From an uncultured Prochlorococcus sp. (GTDB taxonomy: Bacteria > Cyanobacteriota > Cyanobacteriia > PCC-6307 > Cyanobiaceae): DNA of 59,911 nucleotides. The DNA lies in contig CACGDL010000005.1 of the NCBI GenBank assembly GCA_902571795.1, forward strand, positions 1 to 59,911. The letters are read 5' to 3'. The position numbers and the translations under genes are program-made. This document shows, in pieces, positions 32,203-43,050 of this stretch; the stretch's first letter is position 1, and every line of letters begins with the position of its first letter. The notes under the pieces are model-generated. The model worked only from the letters and a program-made list of their open reading frames with translations, made no database searches and had not been told where the DNA came from.

Positions 32203-33155
32203 ATTCTTTTAGACACTTTTCTTATTAAGAAAGGTAAGCTTAACAACAAATCTGCCGATGTAGATATAACCCTAAAATAAATTAAACTTATAAGAATTAT
32301 ATTTTCTGGAATACTTTTGCCAACAAATAAAAGGAGGCAAGCCTCAAAAACGCCAACTCCTCCTGGAGCTGCTGGGACTACCAAGCCTATGGACCATGAA
32401 AAAGAAAAAATTACTAATAAAAATATGATGTTCAGGGTATTACTTGTATAAAAAGTATTTAAGCAAATATAAAACCCAATAAATTTTGATAAAACAAAAC
32501 CAATTTCAAGAAATAAAGCTCTAAAAGGAAAAAAAGAAACTATATTTATTCTCTCTTCAAACTGGCTCTTAGAATTTGGAAGTCTCAAAACCTCAAATAC
32601 TTTCCCCTTAAGAGACCCTAATATTTTTAATATAAAAAAAATAAATTTTCTATTTAAGAAAAATATAGGAAAAATTAAAAAAAAATAAAGTGGTGAAAAA
32701 ATTACTCCCATTGATGCTAAGAGAAAAGATCCACTCAACATAAAATAAGGTTCTATAAGAGTCGAATATAAAGCAATCTGTGGATTACTTATTTTTTTTA
32801 TAAAATTAAATCTTTCAACAAAATGCCAAACCCCTCCCGGAACATATTTAAGAATATTGGTTAAAACATAGAAGGAAACTAAATTATTACTTTTAAATTC
32901 TTTCCCGAACCATTTAACAATATAATTCCATGCACAAGCGTTCAAGTAAATACTTAAAACACAAAATAAAAATGATAAAAATAGATTAATTCCATTACTT
33001 TCTAAATTGATATCAAAAGAAATTTGATCGATATTATCAAAAAAATAGATGCAAAAATATAACAAGCTTGAAATAAAAAAAATACTCTTTAAATTTCCAA
33101 AATTAATTTTTTCAATGAATTTCGAATGTGGTTGATTACTTATATTAAATCTCAT
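32199..33155 (-). CDS. lysylphosphatidylglycerol synthase-TM/UPF0104-type membrane protein
   Basis: Multiple TM; SWSIGLVVPAAPGGVGVFEACLLL motif; 4-nt overlap with larC. Confidence 0.82.
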   Translation of the reverse strand: MRFNISNQPHSKFIEKINFGNLKSIFFISSLLYFCIYFFDNIDQISFDINLESNGINLFLSFLFCVLSIYLNACAWNYIVKWFGKEFKSNNLVSFYVLTNILKYVPGGVWHFVERFNFIKKISNPQIALYSTLIEPYFMLSGSFLLASMGVIFSPLYFFLIFPIFFLNRKFIFFILKILGSLKGKVFEVLRLPNSKSQFEERINIVSFFPFRALFLEIGFVLSKFIGFYICLNTFYTSNTLNIIFLLVIFSFSWSIGLVVPAAPGGVGVFEACLLLFVGKSIPENIILISLIYFRVISTSADLLLSLPFLIRKVSKRI

Positions 33156-34384
33156 TTCCAGTTTTCAAATGCTTTAAATTTTTTACTTGATTCTTTTATT
33201 ATTTTTCTTATTTCGTAAGTTGATATTTTATGCTCTAAATTTAATCTTAAAACCTCATCATTTTCTGGTTTCATAATTATTGATCCGTCTGGTTTCAAAG
33301 TTTGTTTAACTTTTATATTTCCAAAAATCGTTGAACATTCTCCTCTGCGTCTAAGTAATATCCACCTAGATTGGGTCCTTTCCCGAACCCCAATAGTGCT
33401 GGAATAATCAAACCATATTTGCCTAAAAAATTCTTTTTTCTCAATGGGCAAGATTGCTTGAATAGAAAATCCAATTCTATTTTTTTTCATATTGATAGCT
33501 TGATAAGAAACGTCATAAGCCCCCTCTATTCTTAGTTTCTCCACAAAATTAGATATATCTTCGGGTGTTTGATCATCAATCCATGCTTCTTGAATAGATA
33601 TCTCTTCACACTTTGGACTAATTTGTTCATTATCGTTGATAGAAGAATCCTTAAATGAAGTAATTTTATAAACTCTTACCAAATTAGGGAATGGAAATTT
33701 AAGGTTACCAATGCCTACTCCATAAGAGTTAATAGAAAATTTTAAAGGAGGTTCTTTAAAGTCGACTAAATTAGCAAGTAAAGCAATACCAGTTGGTGTT
33801 GAGAGTTCACCCTCTATTGAGTCACGGTTTGATAAAACCTTAATATTTTTTTGTCTTATTAGCTCTATTACAGCTGGAGGTGGTACCGATAATTTTCCAT
33901 GTTCAGTTTGAACAAAACCTTTCCCCAACATTGGTTCATTACAATAAACCTCTTTTGGATTTAAGTAATTCAATGCAGCACATACTCCAATTATATCCAC
34001 CAATGAATCTATAGCTCCAATTTCATGAAAATGAACATCCTCTGATTTGATGCCATGAACCTCTCCTTCAGCAATTGCTAAAGATTCAAATACTTTATAA
34101 ATTATTTTTTTCAATTCATCTTCTAAGTGGCCATTTAAAATAAGTTCCTTGATATTTCTCCAAGTTCTTTTGATACGACTATTATCCAGATTCTTGACCT
34201 TTGCCTTGATCCCTCGGATTGAACAACTTTTTGATTCATTAAACTCTAGTTGATATAGATCCTTTAATCCAAGATCAATAAGTGGCTGTTCAATAACTTT
34301 TTTAGGCACCCCTAAATCATAAAAAGCTCCTAACAACATATCTCCAGAGATACCAGGAGAACATTCAATTAAAACATCATCCAT
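33152..34384 (-). CDS. larC: LarC-family nickel insertion protein (TIGR00299)
   Basis: CSPGISGDMLLGAFYDLG, VHFHEIGAIDSLVDIIG, STPTGIALLANL, WIDDQTPEDISNF. Confidence 0.93.
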   Translation of the reverse strand: MDDVLIECSPGISGDMLLGAFYDLGVPKKVIEQPLIDLGLKDLYQLEFNESKSCSIRGIKAKVKNLDNSRIKRTWRNIKELILNGHLEDELKKIIYKVFESLAIAEGEVHGIKSEDVHFHEIGAIDSLVDIIGVCAALNYLNPKEVYCNEPMLGKGFVQTEHGKLSVPPPAVIELIRQKNIKVLSNRDSIEGELSTPTGIALLANLVDFKEPPLKFSINSYGVGIGNLKFPFPNLVRVYKITSFKDSSINDNEQISPKCEEISIQEAWIDDQTPEDISNFVEKLRIEGAYDVSYQAINMKKNRIGFSIQAILPIEKKEFFRQIWFDYSSTIGVRERTQSRWILLRRRGECSTIFGNIKVKQTLKPDGSIIMKPENDEVLRLNLEHKISTYEIRKIIKESSKKFKAFENWK

Positions 34385-34436
34385 AAATCAAAGATTTATT
34401 AATTGGTAAAATTGCGGTGGAAATCCAATTTTTATT

Positions 34437-35036
34437 CTAGTTATTTTTAGAAAGATTTTTTTCAATCACTTCGTAGTTTATTAATTGCAAAGAATTTCCA
34501 TCTCTGTTGATATCTAAACTTACAAAGCTATGCAAAAGTTCAAGAGAAAGCTCTCCTTTTATGACTAATTTAAAATTTTTATTTTTAATATTTTTTGACT
34601 TTATAGCAGAGCAAATTTTAATAACAATTTCTTTCTTTTGAGTGTTAACAAAAACTAATTCTCCTCTAACAGAAAAATAATTGTCTTTTAGATCTAATTC
34701 TTCTAATAATTTTGAGAAGTTAGTTTTTGCAGAATCATTAGGGAAATCATTTAGTTGGTAGGGATCCCATATACCCGCAACCTGTAAATGCAAGTTTTGA
34801 GTATTTTTATTCTTTGGATAAACAATCCAATAATAACTTTTATTTAAATCAATATGCTTTTTTAAAAGTGATAATGCCTTGCCAAGAATTACTGTTTCAA
34901 TTTTTTCGTCTTTATTATCAATTAAAAAGCCTCTATTTAATTGTTCATCACTAAGGGGAGTGAATTTACCATTAATAATACCTATTGCTCTGTGCTGTAA
35001 TTGGTTAGTAACTTTTGGGATAGGGTTTTTTAACAT
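34437..35036 (-). CDS. conserved hypothetical protein
   Basis: 199 aa ORF filling the gap between larC and next gene on same strand; no recognised domain. Confidence 0.72.
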   Translation of the reverse strand: MLKNPIPKVTNQLQHRAIGIINGKFTPLSDEQLNRGFLIDNKDEKIETVILGKALSLLKKHIDLNKSYYWIVYPKNKNTQNLHLQVAGIWDPYQLNDFPNDSAKTNFSKLLEELDLKDNYFSVRGELVFVNTQKKEIVIKICSAIKSKNIKNKNFKLVIKGELSLELLHSFVSLDINRDGNSLQLINYEVIEKNLSKNN

Positions 35037-35076
35037 ATTAAAAATTTGAAAATAATAATTTATCGTATTAAATTTC

Positions 35077-35376
35077 TTAATTTTCCTCCAAACTATTAAA
35101 AGACCTTAGAGCATGATCTATTGCATCAGAAGGATTAGTCGCATCATTCATACTATTTTGTCTCCGAATCATTTCCACAAGTTCAAAAGGATTAGTTGGA
35201 AGAGCTGAACTATCATCTTCTGTTTTAGTTGAGGTATCGATTTCTAATTCTTCAAATATATATTCAGCATTTAGGTAAGCACCTTTTAAGGAAATTAATA
35301 AAATAAAAAAGATCACAAAATTTATAGATTTAGGTAGGCTTTTGCAAAAATAATTTTTCATTTTATTTAATTTCAA
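35077..35376 (-). CDS. hypothetical secreted/membrane-anchored protein
   Basis: N-terminal hydrophobic segment FVIFFILLISLKGAYLNA; acidic remainder. Confidence 0.65.
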   Translation of the reverse strand: MKLNKMKNYFCKSLPKSINFVIFFILLISLKGAYLNAEYIFEELEIDTSTKTEDDSSALPTNPFELVEMIRRQNSMNDATNPSDAIDHALRSFNSLEEN

Positions 35377-35432
35377 AATTCTTTAACACCAAAATTTTCT
35401 GCTAGTTTAATTTTACATAATTTGGTAGAAAT

Positions 35433-36278
35433 TTGTTAATAGCGACTTGGAATGTTAACTCAATAAGAACCAGACTCTCACAAATAATAGTTTGGATTAA
35501 TCAAGTCAATCCAGATATTCTATGTCTGCAGGAAACAAAAGTGATAGATGATAGTTTCCCTTTTGAACCTTTTGAAAAATTAGGATACGTAGTAGAGGTT
35601 TACGGACAAAAATCTTACAATGGTGTAGCTATTATTTCAAAAATAAAGCCAGAAAATGTTAAAAAAGGATTCTATGGTTGTACCGACTTTAATCAAAATA
35701 TAGAAATTTTCTTAGATCAAAAAAGATTAATTTCTGCTGATATTAATGGTATTAAAATCGTAAATGTCTATGTGCCAAACGGATCTTCTCTAGAATCTAG
35801 CAAGTTCGAATACAAAATTAATTGGTTAAATTGTTTAGCTTCATTTCTGGACGAGCAAGAAAAAAAGGGAGAATTAATTTGTCTTATGGGTGATTTTAAT
35901 GTTGCTCCATCTAACTTGGATATTCATGATCCAAAGAAATATGAAGGAGGAATAATGGCATCTGAGATAGAGAGAAGTGCACTAAATAATGTTCTGAAAA
36001 AAAGATTAATAGATTCGTTCAGGATTTATGAACAGAATACTGGCCATTGGAGTTGGTGGGATTACCGTAACAATGCATTTGAATTAAATAAAGGTTGGAG
36101 AATAGACCATATATATATCAGCAAAGGGCTGTCATCAAAACTTAAAAGTTGTGTCATAGACAGCTCCCCTAGAGGTAATTTACGTCCAAGTGACCATGCC
36201 CCAGTAATGATAGATCTTAACTTAAACGAAATAAATGCAGATTTTTTTGAGGATGAAGCTAATTTCTTCGAAATATAA
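35433..36278 (+). CDS. xth: exodeoxyribonuclease III
   Basis: LIATWNVNSIRTRL, ILCLQETKV, GDFNVAPSNLDIHDP, GWRIDHIYIS, PSDHAPVMIDL. Confidence 0.96.
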   Translation: MLIATWNVNSIRTRLSQIIVWINQVNPDILCLQETKVIDDSFPFEPFEKLGYVVEVYGQKSYNGVAIISKIKPENVKKGFYGCTDFNQNIEIFLDQKRLISADINGIKIVNVYVPNGSSLESSKFEYKINWLNCLASFLDEQEKKGELICLMGDFNVAPSNLDIHDPKKYEGGIMASEIERSALNNVLKKRLIDSFRIYEQNTGHWSWWDYRNNAFELNKGWRIDHIYISKGLSSKLKSCVIDSSPRGNLRPSDHAPVMIDLNLNEINADFFEDEANFFEI

Positions 36279-36504
36279 ATAAAATAAATTGAATTTCTTT
36301 AATGCTTGAAAACGCTTATTAATAAAGAGTTATCTAAAGTAAGATTGTTTTTTTTCATAATTTCTTTAAAATTAATAATTTACAATCCTAACTATCGCAA
36401 TAAAAATATCATAATGTAGAATTTCAATCTGATTGACAAAATTTTTACTTATTTCTAATTTAGAACATGAATAGATTTTTCTCAAAACATCATTTAGCTA
36501 AATT

Positions 36505-37806
36505 GTGACTGACATATTAAATTACACAAAATCAAAAGAAATTTTCTCTGACGCCCAACAACTAATGCCAGGAGGAGTAAGCTCTCCAGTAAGAGCTTTT
36601 AAGTCTGTAGGAGGCCAGCCAATTGTTTTTGATAGAGTCAAAGGTCCTTTTGCTTGGGATATTGATGGAAATAGATATATTGACTACATAGGAAGCTGGG
36701 GACCTGCTATATGTGGGCATGCCCACCCTGAAGTTACCACGGCATTACAGGAGGCAATTGAGAAAGGCACTAGCTTTGGTGCTCCATGCGTTCTAGAGAA
36801 CCAACTTGCTGAAATGGTAATAGATGCAGTCCCATCTGTAGAAATGGTTAGATTTGTCAATAGTGGAACTGAAGCATGCATGGCTGTTTTGAGACTTATG
36901 CGAGCATTTACTGGAAGAGATAAAGTTATTAAATTTGACGGTTGTTATCACGGTCATGCAGATATGTTCTTAGTAAAAGCAGGATCAGGTGTAGCCACTC
37001 TGGGTTTGCCAGATTCTCCAGGTGTTCCACGAACAACAACTGCCAACACACTTACTGCCCCCTACAATGACCTTGAAGCAGTAAAAAAATTATTTTCTGA
37101 AAATCCTGATGCTATTTCGGGGGTTATTCTTGAGCCTATCGTTGGTAATGCTGGATTTATTACTCCAGAACCTGGATTCTTGGAGGGATTAAGAGAATTA
37201 ACCACTGAGAATGGATCCTTATTAGTTTTTGACGAAGTAATGACTGGATTCAGAATAAGTTATGGAGGAGCTCAAGAAAAGTTTGGGGTTACTCCTGATT
37301 TAACAACCCTTGGGAAAGTAATTGGTGGGGGCTTACCTGTTGGAGCTTATGGAGGCAAGAAAGAAATAATGTCAATGGTAGCCCCTTCAGGGCCGGTATA
37401 CCAAGCAGGTACTTTGAGCGGCAATCCACTCGCAATGACTGCTGGAATAAAAACTCTTGAACTGCTCAAACAAGATGGTACATATGAAAAACTTGATTCA
37501 ACAACTTCTAGATTAATTGAAGGAATAATTCAGTCTGCAGAAAATAACGGTATTGCTATTAACGGTGGAAGTGTAAGCGCTATGTTTGGATTTTTCTTAT
37601 GCGATGGGCCAGTTAGGAACTTTGATGAAGCAAAATCAAATGATGCCGAACTTTTTGGTAAGTTGCATAGAGAAATGCTTCTACGAGGAATTTACCTAGC
37701 GCCAAGCCCCTTCGAAGCTGGTTTCACATCACTTGCTCACAGCGAAGAAGAAATTGATAAAACTATTGAAGCTTTTGATGAATCTTTTAATGCAATTAAA
37801 AAATAA
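36505..37806 (+). CDS. hemL: glutamate-1-semialdehyde 2,1-aminomutase
   Basis: [24 protein letters not shown]...[16 protein letters not shown]...[17 protein letters not shown]. Confidence 0.98.
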   Translation: MTDILNYTKSKEIFSDAQQLMPGGVSSPVRAFKSVGGQPIVFDRVKGPFAWDIDGNRYIDYIGSWGPAICGHAHPEVTTALQEAIEKGTSFGAPCVLENQLAEMVIDAVPSVEMVRFVNSGTEACMAVLRLMRAFTGRDKVIKFDGCYHGHADMFLVKAGSGVATLGLPDSPGVPRTTTANTLTAPYNDLEAVKKLFSENPDAISGVILEPIVGNAGFITPEPGFLEGLRELTTENGSLLVFDEVMTGFRISYGGAQEKFGVTPDLTTLGKVIGGGLPVGAYGGKKEIMSMVAPSGPVYQAGTLSGNPLAMTAGIKTLELLKQDGTYEKLDSTTSRLIEGIIQSAENNGIAINGGSVSAMFGFFLCDGPVRNFDEAKSNDAELFGKLHREMLLRGIYLAPSPFEAGFTSLAHSEEEIDKTIEAFDESFNAIKK

Positions 37807-37878
37807 TCATTTAGTAGTATTTCCTTAAAGAAAAATAAATAGATGATTAAAAAGTTTAGAAAAATCTTTTGTAAATAA

Positions 37879-38682
37879 TTATCTTCTACCACCAACTATT
37901 ACTGGGGGTGTACCTCCTTCTGAACCTGGCAAGCCAGGAACAACTTGTGTACTGCCATCCCATTTATCGAGAAATAATTTGAATAATACTTGATCGTCTA
38001 GACTTCTATTTAATGTCTCATATCTAAGTGCTTCTTGTTCAGCAATTTCAACTTCAGTCTTTGCTCTTAGTAATTGCTGACCAGCTATTTGCTTTTGTTC
38101 AATCGCAGCTCTATATTCTTCTGCGATCTCTAATCCAGTAAGATCTAAACTTTTGACATCTACATAATCGAATGAATTTAATTCTTTTGCGACGGTGTCG
38201 CCTACTTTTTCAGAAATTACTGCAAATTCAGTAGCAATTGTTTCTAGCTCATATTGAGAAAAGACTGATTTTAGAGCTTTTAGCAAAGATGGCTGTACAA
38301 TTTTCTGATAAACATCGCTATTTCTACTTGCAATTGTTGCGAAGATCCTTCCTGCCTCATTAGGTTTTACTGAATACTTAACAGTCGCTGTAGCCCTAAT
38401 AACTTGGAGATCTTTAGTTAGTGTTTCAAATTTTTCTGGTTGAACTTGAGTTTTTATATCAAATGGATATACAGACTGAATAAATGGAAGTTTAAAGTTT
38501 AAACCAGCTCTCCTAGAGGGGCCACTTACTTTCCCTAATGTTGTAATAACTGCAACTTGTCCAGAAGGTACAACAAATAATGATTGGGTAAGCAAAAGAA
38601 AACCAGTAAAAGACAATACAATCAGTAATGTTGCTGTCCCGCCGGGACCTGTTGGTGTGACATTTTTAAAGGATGTTGACAT
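37879..38682 (-). CDS. prohibitin/SPFH-family membrane protein
   Basis: FVVPSGQVAVITTLGKVSGPSRRAGLNFKLPFIQSVYPFDIKTQVQ; EYRAAIEQKQIAGQQLLRAKTEVEIAEQEA. Confidence 0.93.
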   Translation of the reverse strand: MSTSFKNVTPTGPGGTATLLIVLSFTGFLLLTQSLFVVPSGQVAVITTLGKVSGPSRRAGLNFKLPFIQSVYPFDIKTQVQPEKFETLTKDLQVIRATATVKYSVKPNEAGRIFATIASRNSDVYQKIVQPSLLKALKSVFSQYELETIATEFAVISEKVGDTVAKELNSFDYVDVKSLDLTGLEIAEEYRAAIEQKQIAGQQLLRAKTEVEIAEQEALRYETLNRSLDDQVLFKLFLDKWDGSTQVVPGLPGSEGGTPPVIVGGRR

Positions 38683-38791
38683 TAAATTTATTCTTTTAAT
38701 TAATCATATTTAAATAGACTAATTAGTGCATTAGTAAGACATTTAATTAAAATATTTTTTTAATAATTGTAAATTTAAATATATATTTTTA

Positions 38792-39001
38792 TTAATAGAT
38801 ATTTGATTTAAATTCTTTCAAAAGTTCTAAATAAAGATCCTCATCTATCTCCCTGATATCATATTCAGAAGGTAACACACCATGCTTATGCTCATGTACC
38901 GCCATCCAACAAAATTTCTCTATTTCTTCTTTTGAAAAACGAGGGTAATCTTTTACATTCTTAATCAATGAGTGAATGAGAGATTTTGAATAATTTGCCA
39001 T
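38792..39001 (-). CDS. small conserved hypothetical protein
   Basis: 69 aa ORF, ATG start, in same-strand run before yajQ. Confidence 0.62.
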   Translation of the reverse strand: MANYSKSLIHSLIKNVKDYPRFSKEEIEKFCWMAVHEHKHGVLPSEYDIREIDEDLYLELLKEFKSNIY

Positions 39002-39028
39002 ATTTTTAAAATAATCTTACTAAAGATC

Positions 39029-39526
39029 TTATCTAAAGTTATTAGCTCTTAGAGGTAAGTTCAAAGACTCCTCCAACTCACTAACAAGCTTAATTGCTAA
39101 TTGAAGATCATTTTTGCTCTTACTAGCAACTCTGAGTGTTTCTCCATTGATGCTGACATTAATTTTTTTAATTTGATCTCTAATATTTTTACTGATTTTT
39201 TTTGCAATTTCTTGTTTAATTCCTTGTTTTAATAAAATTGTCTGTTTAATTTTATTACCACTTACTATTTCAATGTCACTGTAGTCAAATATTTTTAAGG
39301 ATAAGTTTCTTTTTATTGCCTTTTGTCTAATTATGTCATTAACAGCATTCAAAGTAAGTTCGCTATTAGTGATTATAAAAATATTTTCTTTTTCCAAATC
39401 AACTGAAGTATTCGTACCCTTCAAATCGTAACGCTGAGAAATTTCCCTTTTAACTTGATCCAAAGTATTGACTAATTCTTGTCTATCAAAATCAGAAACC
39501 ACATCAAATGAAAAACTTTCTGCCAT
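39029..39526 (-). CDS. yajQ: YajQ-family nucleotide-binding protein
   Basis: SFDVVSDFDRQELVNTLDQVKREISQRYDLKGT; INGETLRVASKSKNDLQ. Confidence 0.95.
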   Translation of the reverse strand: MAESFSFDVVSDFDRQELVNTLDQVKREISQRYDLKGTNTSVDLEKENIFIITNSELTLNAVNDIIRQKAIKRNLSLKIFDYSDIEIVSGNKIKQTILLKQGIKQEIAKKISKNIRDQIKKINVSINGETLRVASKSKNDLQLAIKLVSELEESLNLPLRANNFR

Positions 39527-39591
39527 AGTAAATTATTAAACGCTAAATATAATTAGCATAAATCATCTTTTAAAAAGGGGAAATGGGTAAT

Positions 39592-40104
39592 TTAATCAAA
39601 AAATAACAAACTAACCACTTTGCCCATTTCTTCAGCGCATCTACAACTATTTAACAATGTTTCACTATCGTGAAAGGCAAAGCATATTAATTGATCGCAC
39701 CTAGTAATAATTTCTTGATTACAAAGACTACTTGCAAGTGGCAAAGGTAATTCATCATTTTCACTTTTTTCAACCAAATGCATAACCCTCTCAAGTTGAT
39801 CCTTTATTTCGGGTATTTGTCTATCAAGACTTTGTGGTAATAAAACAGTTAATAATGATGGATTAATATCTAAGACAGCTCGAATAACAGCTGCATTAAC
39901 ACCTTGAGATCCAGACGTAAGGATACTATGTCCTTCCTCTGCTAACGACCTTGCTATCAACTCAATTAAATGGATATCTACAACCGGTACATGTCTACTA
40001 CCTAAAAAAGCAATTCTCCTTTTCCCATTATCTTGGAGTTTTGCAAGTTCTTGAGCTAAGGCATCAACACCTTCAGTTGCTGGTAGATCTAAAGAGCGAC
40101 TCAA
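39592..40104 (-). CDS. SLOG/DprA-like Rossmann-fold protein
   Basis: RRIAFLGSRHVPVVDIHLIELIARSLAEEGHSILTSGSQGVNAAVIRAVL resembles DprA/LOG nucleotide-binding fold. Confidence 0.75.
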   Translation of the reverse strand: MSRSLDLPATEGVDALAQELAKLQDNGKRRIAFLGSRHVPVVDIHLIELIARSLAEEGHSILTSGSQGVNAAVIRAVLDINPSLLTVLLPQSLDRQIPEIKDQLERVMHLVEKSENDELPLPLASSLCNQEIITRCDQLICFAFHDSETLLNSCRCAEEMGKVVSLLFFD

Positions 40105-40129
40105 AATAATAAAGTTCCTATATTTGAAA

Positions 40130-41239
40130 TTAGCATTTATCTGAGAAATTGCAGGGAAAATCTATCTTTTCGAGAATTCTTTTTAGATTTACATGCTCTT
40201 GAACTAATTGAATAGCATAAGAAGCTTTAATTGATTCATGTATTCTGACATGACCAAAAGCTTGTTCAATAATTTCCACGGAGGAAAGAGTATCTAATTC
40301 CACCTTTAAAATAGGCACCTCCAATTCCTCCGCTCTATGAATCAATTGTGACAAAGGATCTCCTAAACCAGTTAAAATAAGGCATTGAGTCGAAGCCTCC
40401 AAAGCAGCAAGTTGGATATCAGTTCTATCAGCTCCAGTTACTACAGCCATATTTCGTCTTCTCCTGAAAAATTCCATTGCAGAATTCACTCCCATTGCAC
40501 CGATGCTTAATGTTTCAACAAGCAATTGATCTTTTTCAGGGCAACAAATTACTTGGGCGTCTAGTCTTCTTACAAGCTCACCTACGGTAACACTTCTTAG
40601 AAGTGGTGATTTTGGCATCACTCCAAAAACTTCAATATCCAGATCTTTAAGAGAGGGTATTATTTCATTTTTAACTTTTTCGACTTCTTGCGGCAAAACT
40701 CCGTTTAATACAACTCCAGCCAATTTCTCACCTAATTGTTTTTTCGCATCAAGTAATGCATCCACACTTTTACAATCTTCCCACAAATTCACAATTAAAA
40801 CTTTCGCATCTAAATCCTCAGCTAGTTGTGGGAGACTTAAGCCATAAATCATACCCTCATGAAGACTTCCGGCTGCCTCTAAAATATTAAGACCTTCAAA
40901 TTCATCATTGACCAATCCTTCAATCTGATCAAAACCTTTTCCTGGGAGCAAGTCTTTATTGAAGATTCTTTTTTCAGCTGATATATTATCTAATAATCCT
41001 ACTGAAGAAATTAAATTCTCCTCTTCGATATTTAGTGTAGATCCAATAAACTTAACATCATCATCTATTAATCCTTCATAAGACATTGAAGGAAGATTTG
41101 TAAGTTCAATACATGTTGCAAGTGGTTTTCCTATTCGGACTTTTTTTTTCTCCTTTAAAAGTCTTTTTGCTATCCCAAGAACCAATGCAGACTTACCACT
41201 AAATGGCTCACATGAACCAATTAATAATATCTCGCTCAT
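40130..41239 (-). CDS. phosphotransacetylase-family/BioD-like P-loop plus DRTGG-domain protein
   Basis: ILLIGSCEPFSGKSALVLGIAKRLL P-loop; MAVVTGADRTDIQLAALEASTQCLILTGLGDP is DRTGG-like. Confidence 0.85.
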   Translation of the reverse strand: MSEILLIGSCEPFSGKSALVLGIAKRLLKEKKKVRIGKPLATCIELTNLPSMSYEGLIDDDVKFIGSTLNIEEENLISSVGLLDNISAEKRIFNKDLLPGKGFDQIEGLVNDEFEGLNILEAAGSLHEGMIYGLSLPQLAEDLDAKVLIVNLWEDCKSVDALLDAKKQLGEKLAGVVLNGVLPQEVEKVKNEIIPSLKDLDIEVFGVMPKSPLLRSVTVGELVRRLDAQVICCPEKDQLLVETLSIGAMGVNSAMEFFRRRRNMAVVTGADRTDIQLAALEASTQCLILTGLGDPLSQLIHRAEELEVPILKVELDTLSSVEIIEQAFGHVRIHESIKASYAIQLVQEHVNLKRILEKIDFPCNFSDKC

Positions 41240-41392
41240 AATTTAGTAAAAATTTTTATCAATAGGTTCAACATAATATTTTTTTCAGAACTAAACAAAT
41301 ATTTATTTATGAGTTTTAATCAAAAAAAATAAATAAATATTTTTTTTGGTAAATTTATCTTAATTCTTTGGCATCTCAAAAAATCAAGCAAA

Positions 41393-42112
41393 ATGATAAA
41401 TCCAACCAAAAACAAAAAAACTATAGGGATTACTGGAGCCTCAGGTGCCCTAGGGAAAGAATTAACAAAGTTGTTCCGTCAAAAAGGATATAAAGTGATT
41501 GGATTTACTCATAGTAAAACTAATTATGAAATAAATTTTGAATCTCCAAATGAATGGATTAATTGGGAATGTGGGAAGGAGTCGTCATTAAAAAAACAAT
41601 TAGAAAAGATAGATATTTTAATTTTGAACCATGGTATTTATGATTTAAGTAGAGAAAATTCCAACTATGAAAATTCGATAGAAATAAATGCATTAAGCAA
41701 ATTCAAATTTTTAAATTTATTTGAAGATATTGCTCTAAACAATGATTCACTAATAAAAAAAGAGATTTGGATAAACACATCTGAAGCAGAAATATTACCA
41801 GCCCTGAATCCATCATATGAGATTAGTAAATCCCTTATTGGTCAATTAGTTTCTTTCAAAAAAAATCTTCTGGACAAAAATACAAAGGAAAAATTAATAA
41901 TTAAAAAAATTATCATAGGGCCTTTTAAATCAGAACTTAATCCCATTGGAATAATGAGTCCCAAATTTGTCTCTAAAAAGATTTATGATTTAGCAACTTC
42001 AAAAAATTATTTAATAATAATTAGTCCAAACCCTTTAACCTACCTACTTTTCCCATTGAAAGAATTTTTTAATTTTTTATATTGCCAAATTATCTATAAA
42101 TATAAATCTTAG
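41393..42112 (+). CDS. SDR/NAD(P)-dependent short-chain dehydrogenase-like protein
   Basis: KTIGITGASGALGKELTKLFRQKGYKVIGFTHS; Y-x3-K motif YEISK. Confidence 0.85.
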   Translation: MINPTKNKKTIGITGASGALGKELTKLFRQKGYKVIGFTHSKTNYEINFESPNEWINWECGKESSLKKQLEKIDILILNHGIYDLSRENSNYENSIEINALSKFKFLNLFEDIALNNDSLIKKEIWINTSEAEILPALNPSYEISKSLIGQLVSFKKNLLDKNTKEKLIIKKIIIGPFKSELNPIGIMSPKFVSKKIYDLATSKNYLIIISPNPLTYLLFPLKEFFNFLYCQIIYKYKS

Positions 42113-42115
42113 AGT

Positions 42116-42955
42116 CTAGAAATCTCTATCTGTCAATATTTCAATACCATCTTTTAGAACAACTATTGTATGCTCCCATTGAGCCGATAATTTCCCATCC
42201 TTTGTTATTACGGTCCATTTATCACTTAATGTTTTGCAAAATTTTGTTCCTTCATTAACAATCGGTTCCACTGCTAATGTCATTCCTTCACGAAGGACGA
42301 CGTTAGGCAATTCTTTGGTCCGAAAATTAAATACCGATGGTTCTTCATGAAGATTTCTCCCAACTCCATGACCTGTATAGTCTTCCACTACACTAAAGCC
42401 ATTTTTTAAAACAATGTCTTCGATTTCCCCAGCCACATCTAGAAGTGTATTCCCTGCTTTGATTTTCGAAAGTCCTGCATACAATGCTTTATAAGCTATG
42501 TCACTAAGTTTTTGAGCCTTTGGACTAACTTCTCCTACACAAATTGATATGCAACTGTCTCCATGGAAACCATCTAAATATGCCCCTGTATCAATTTTAA
42601 CCAAGTCACCGTTTTTAATTATTTTATTTTTACTTGGAATCCCGTGGACAACCTCATTATTAATACTAGAACAAATACTAGAAGGGAATCCATGGTAGCC
42701 CTTGAAACTTGGCACAGCTCCGAAACTTTTTATCCTCTTTTCTGCGAAATCATCTAAATCTTTTGTACTCATTCCAGGTTTAATTAGGTCATTAATTTCC
42801 CTCAAAACAGTTGCTACAATCCTGCTAGATTTTTTCATTAAATTTATTTCCCTTGAAGATTTTATTTCGATTCCTCTTCTCCTCTGAATAAAAGGAACTT
42901 GATCATATAATTTGGTATTATTTTTATTTAACAAAAGATCTGCAAAATGTCTCAT
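42116..42955 (-). CDS. map: type I methionine aminopeptidase
   Basis: GFPSSICSSINNEVVHGIPSKNKIIKNGDLVKIDTGAYLDGFHGDSC; GHGVGRNLHEEPSV; QWEHTIVV. Confidence 0.97.
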   Translation of the reverse strand: MRHFADLLLNKNNTKLYDQVPFIQRRRGIEIKSSREINLMKKSSRIVATVLREINDLIKPGMSTKDLDDFAEKRIKSFGAVPSFKGYHGFPSSICSSINNEVVHGIPSKNKIIKNGDLVKIDTGAYLDGFHGDSCISICVGEVSPKAQKLSDIAYKALYAGLSKIKAGNTLLDVAGEIEDIVLKNGFSVVEDYTGHGVGRNLHEEPSVFNFRTKELPNVVLREGMTLAVEPIVNEGTKFCKTLSDKWTVITKDGKLSAQWEHTIVVLKDGIEILTDRDF

Positions 42956-43050
42956 TGGAATAAATAATAGTAATAGGTAAATATCTTCAAAATAGCCTTT
43001 ATGATCTTGGCTACCTTAAATCTATCAATAACAATGGAAAAGAAACGAAA

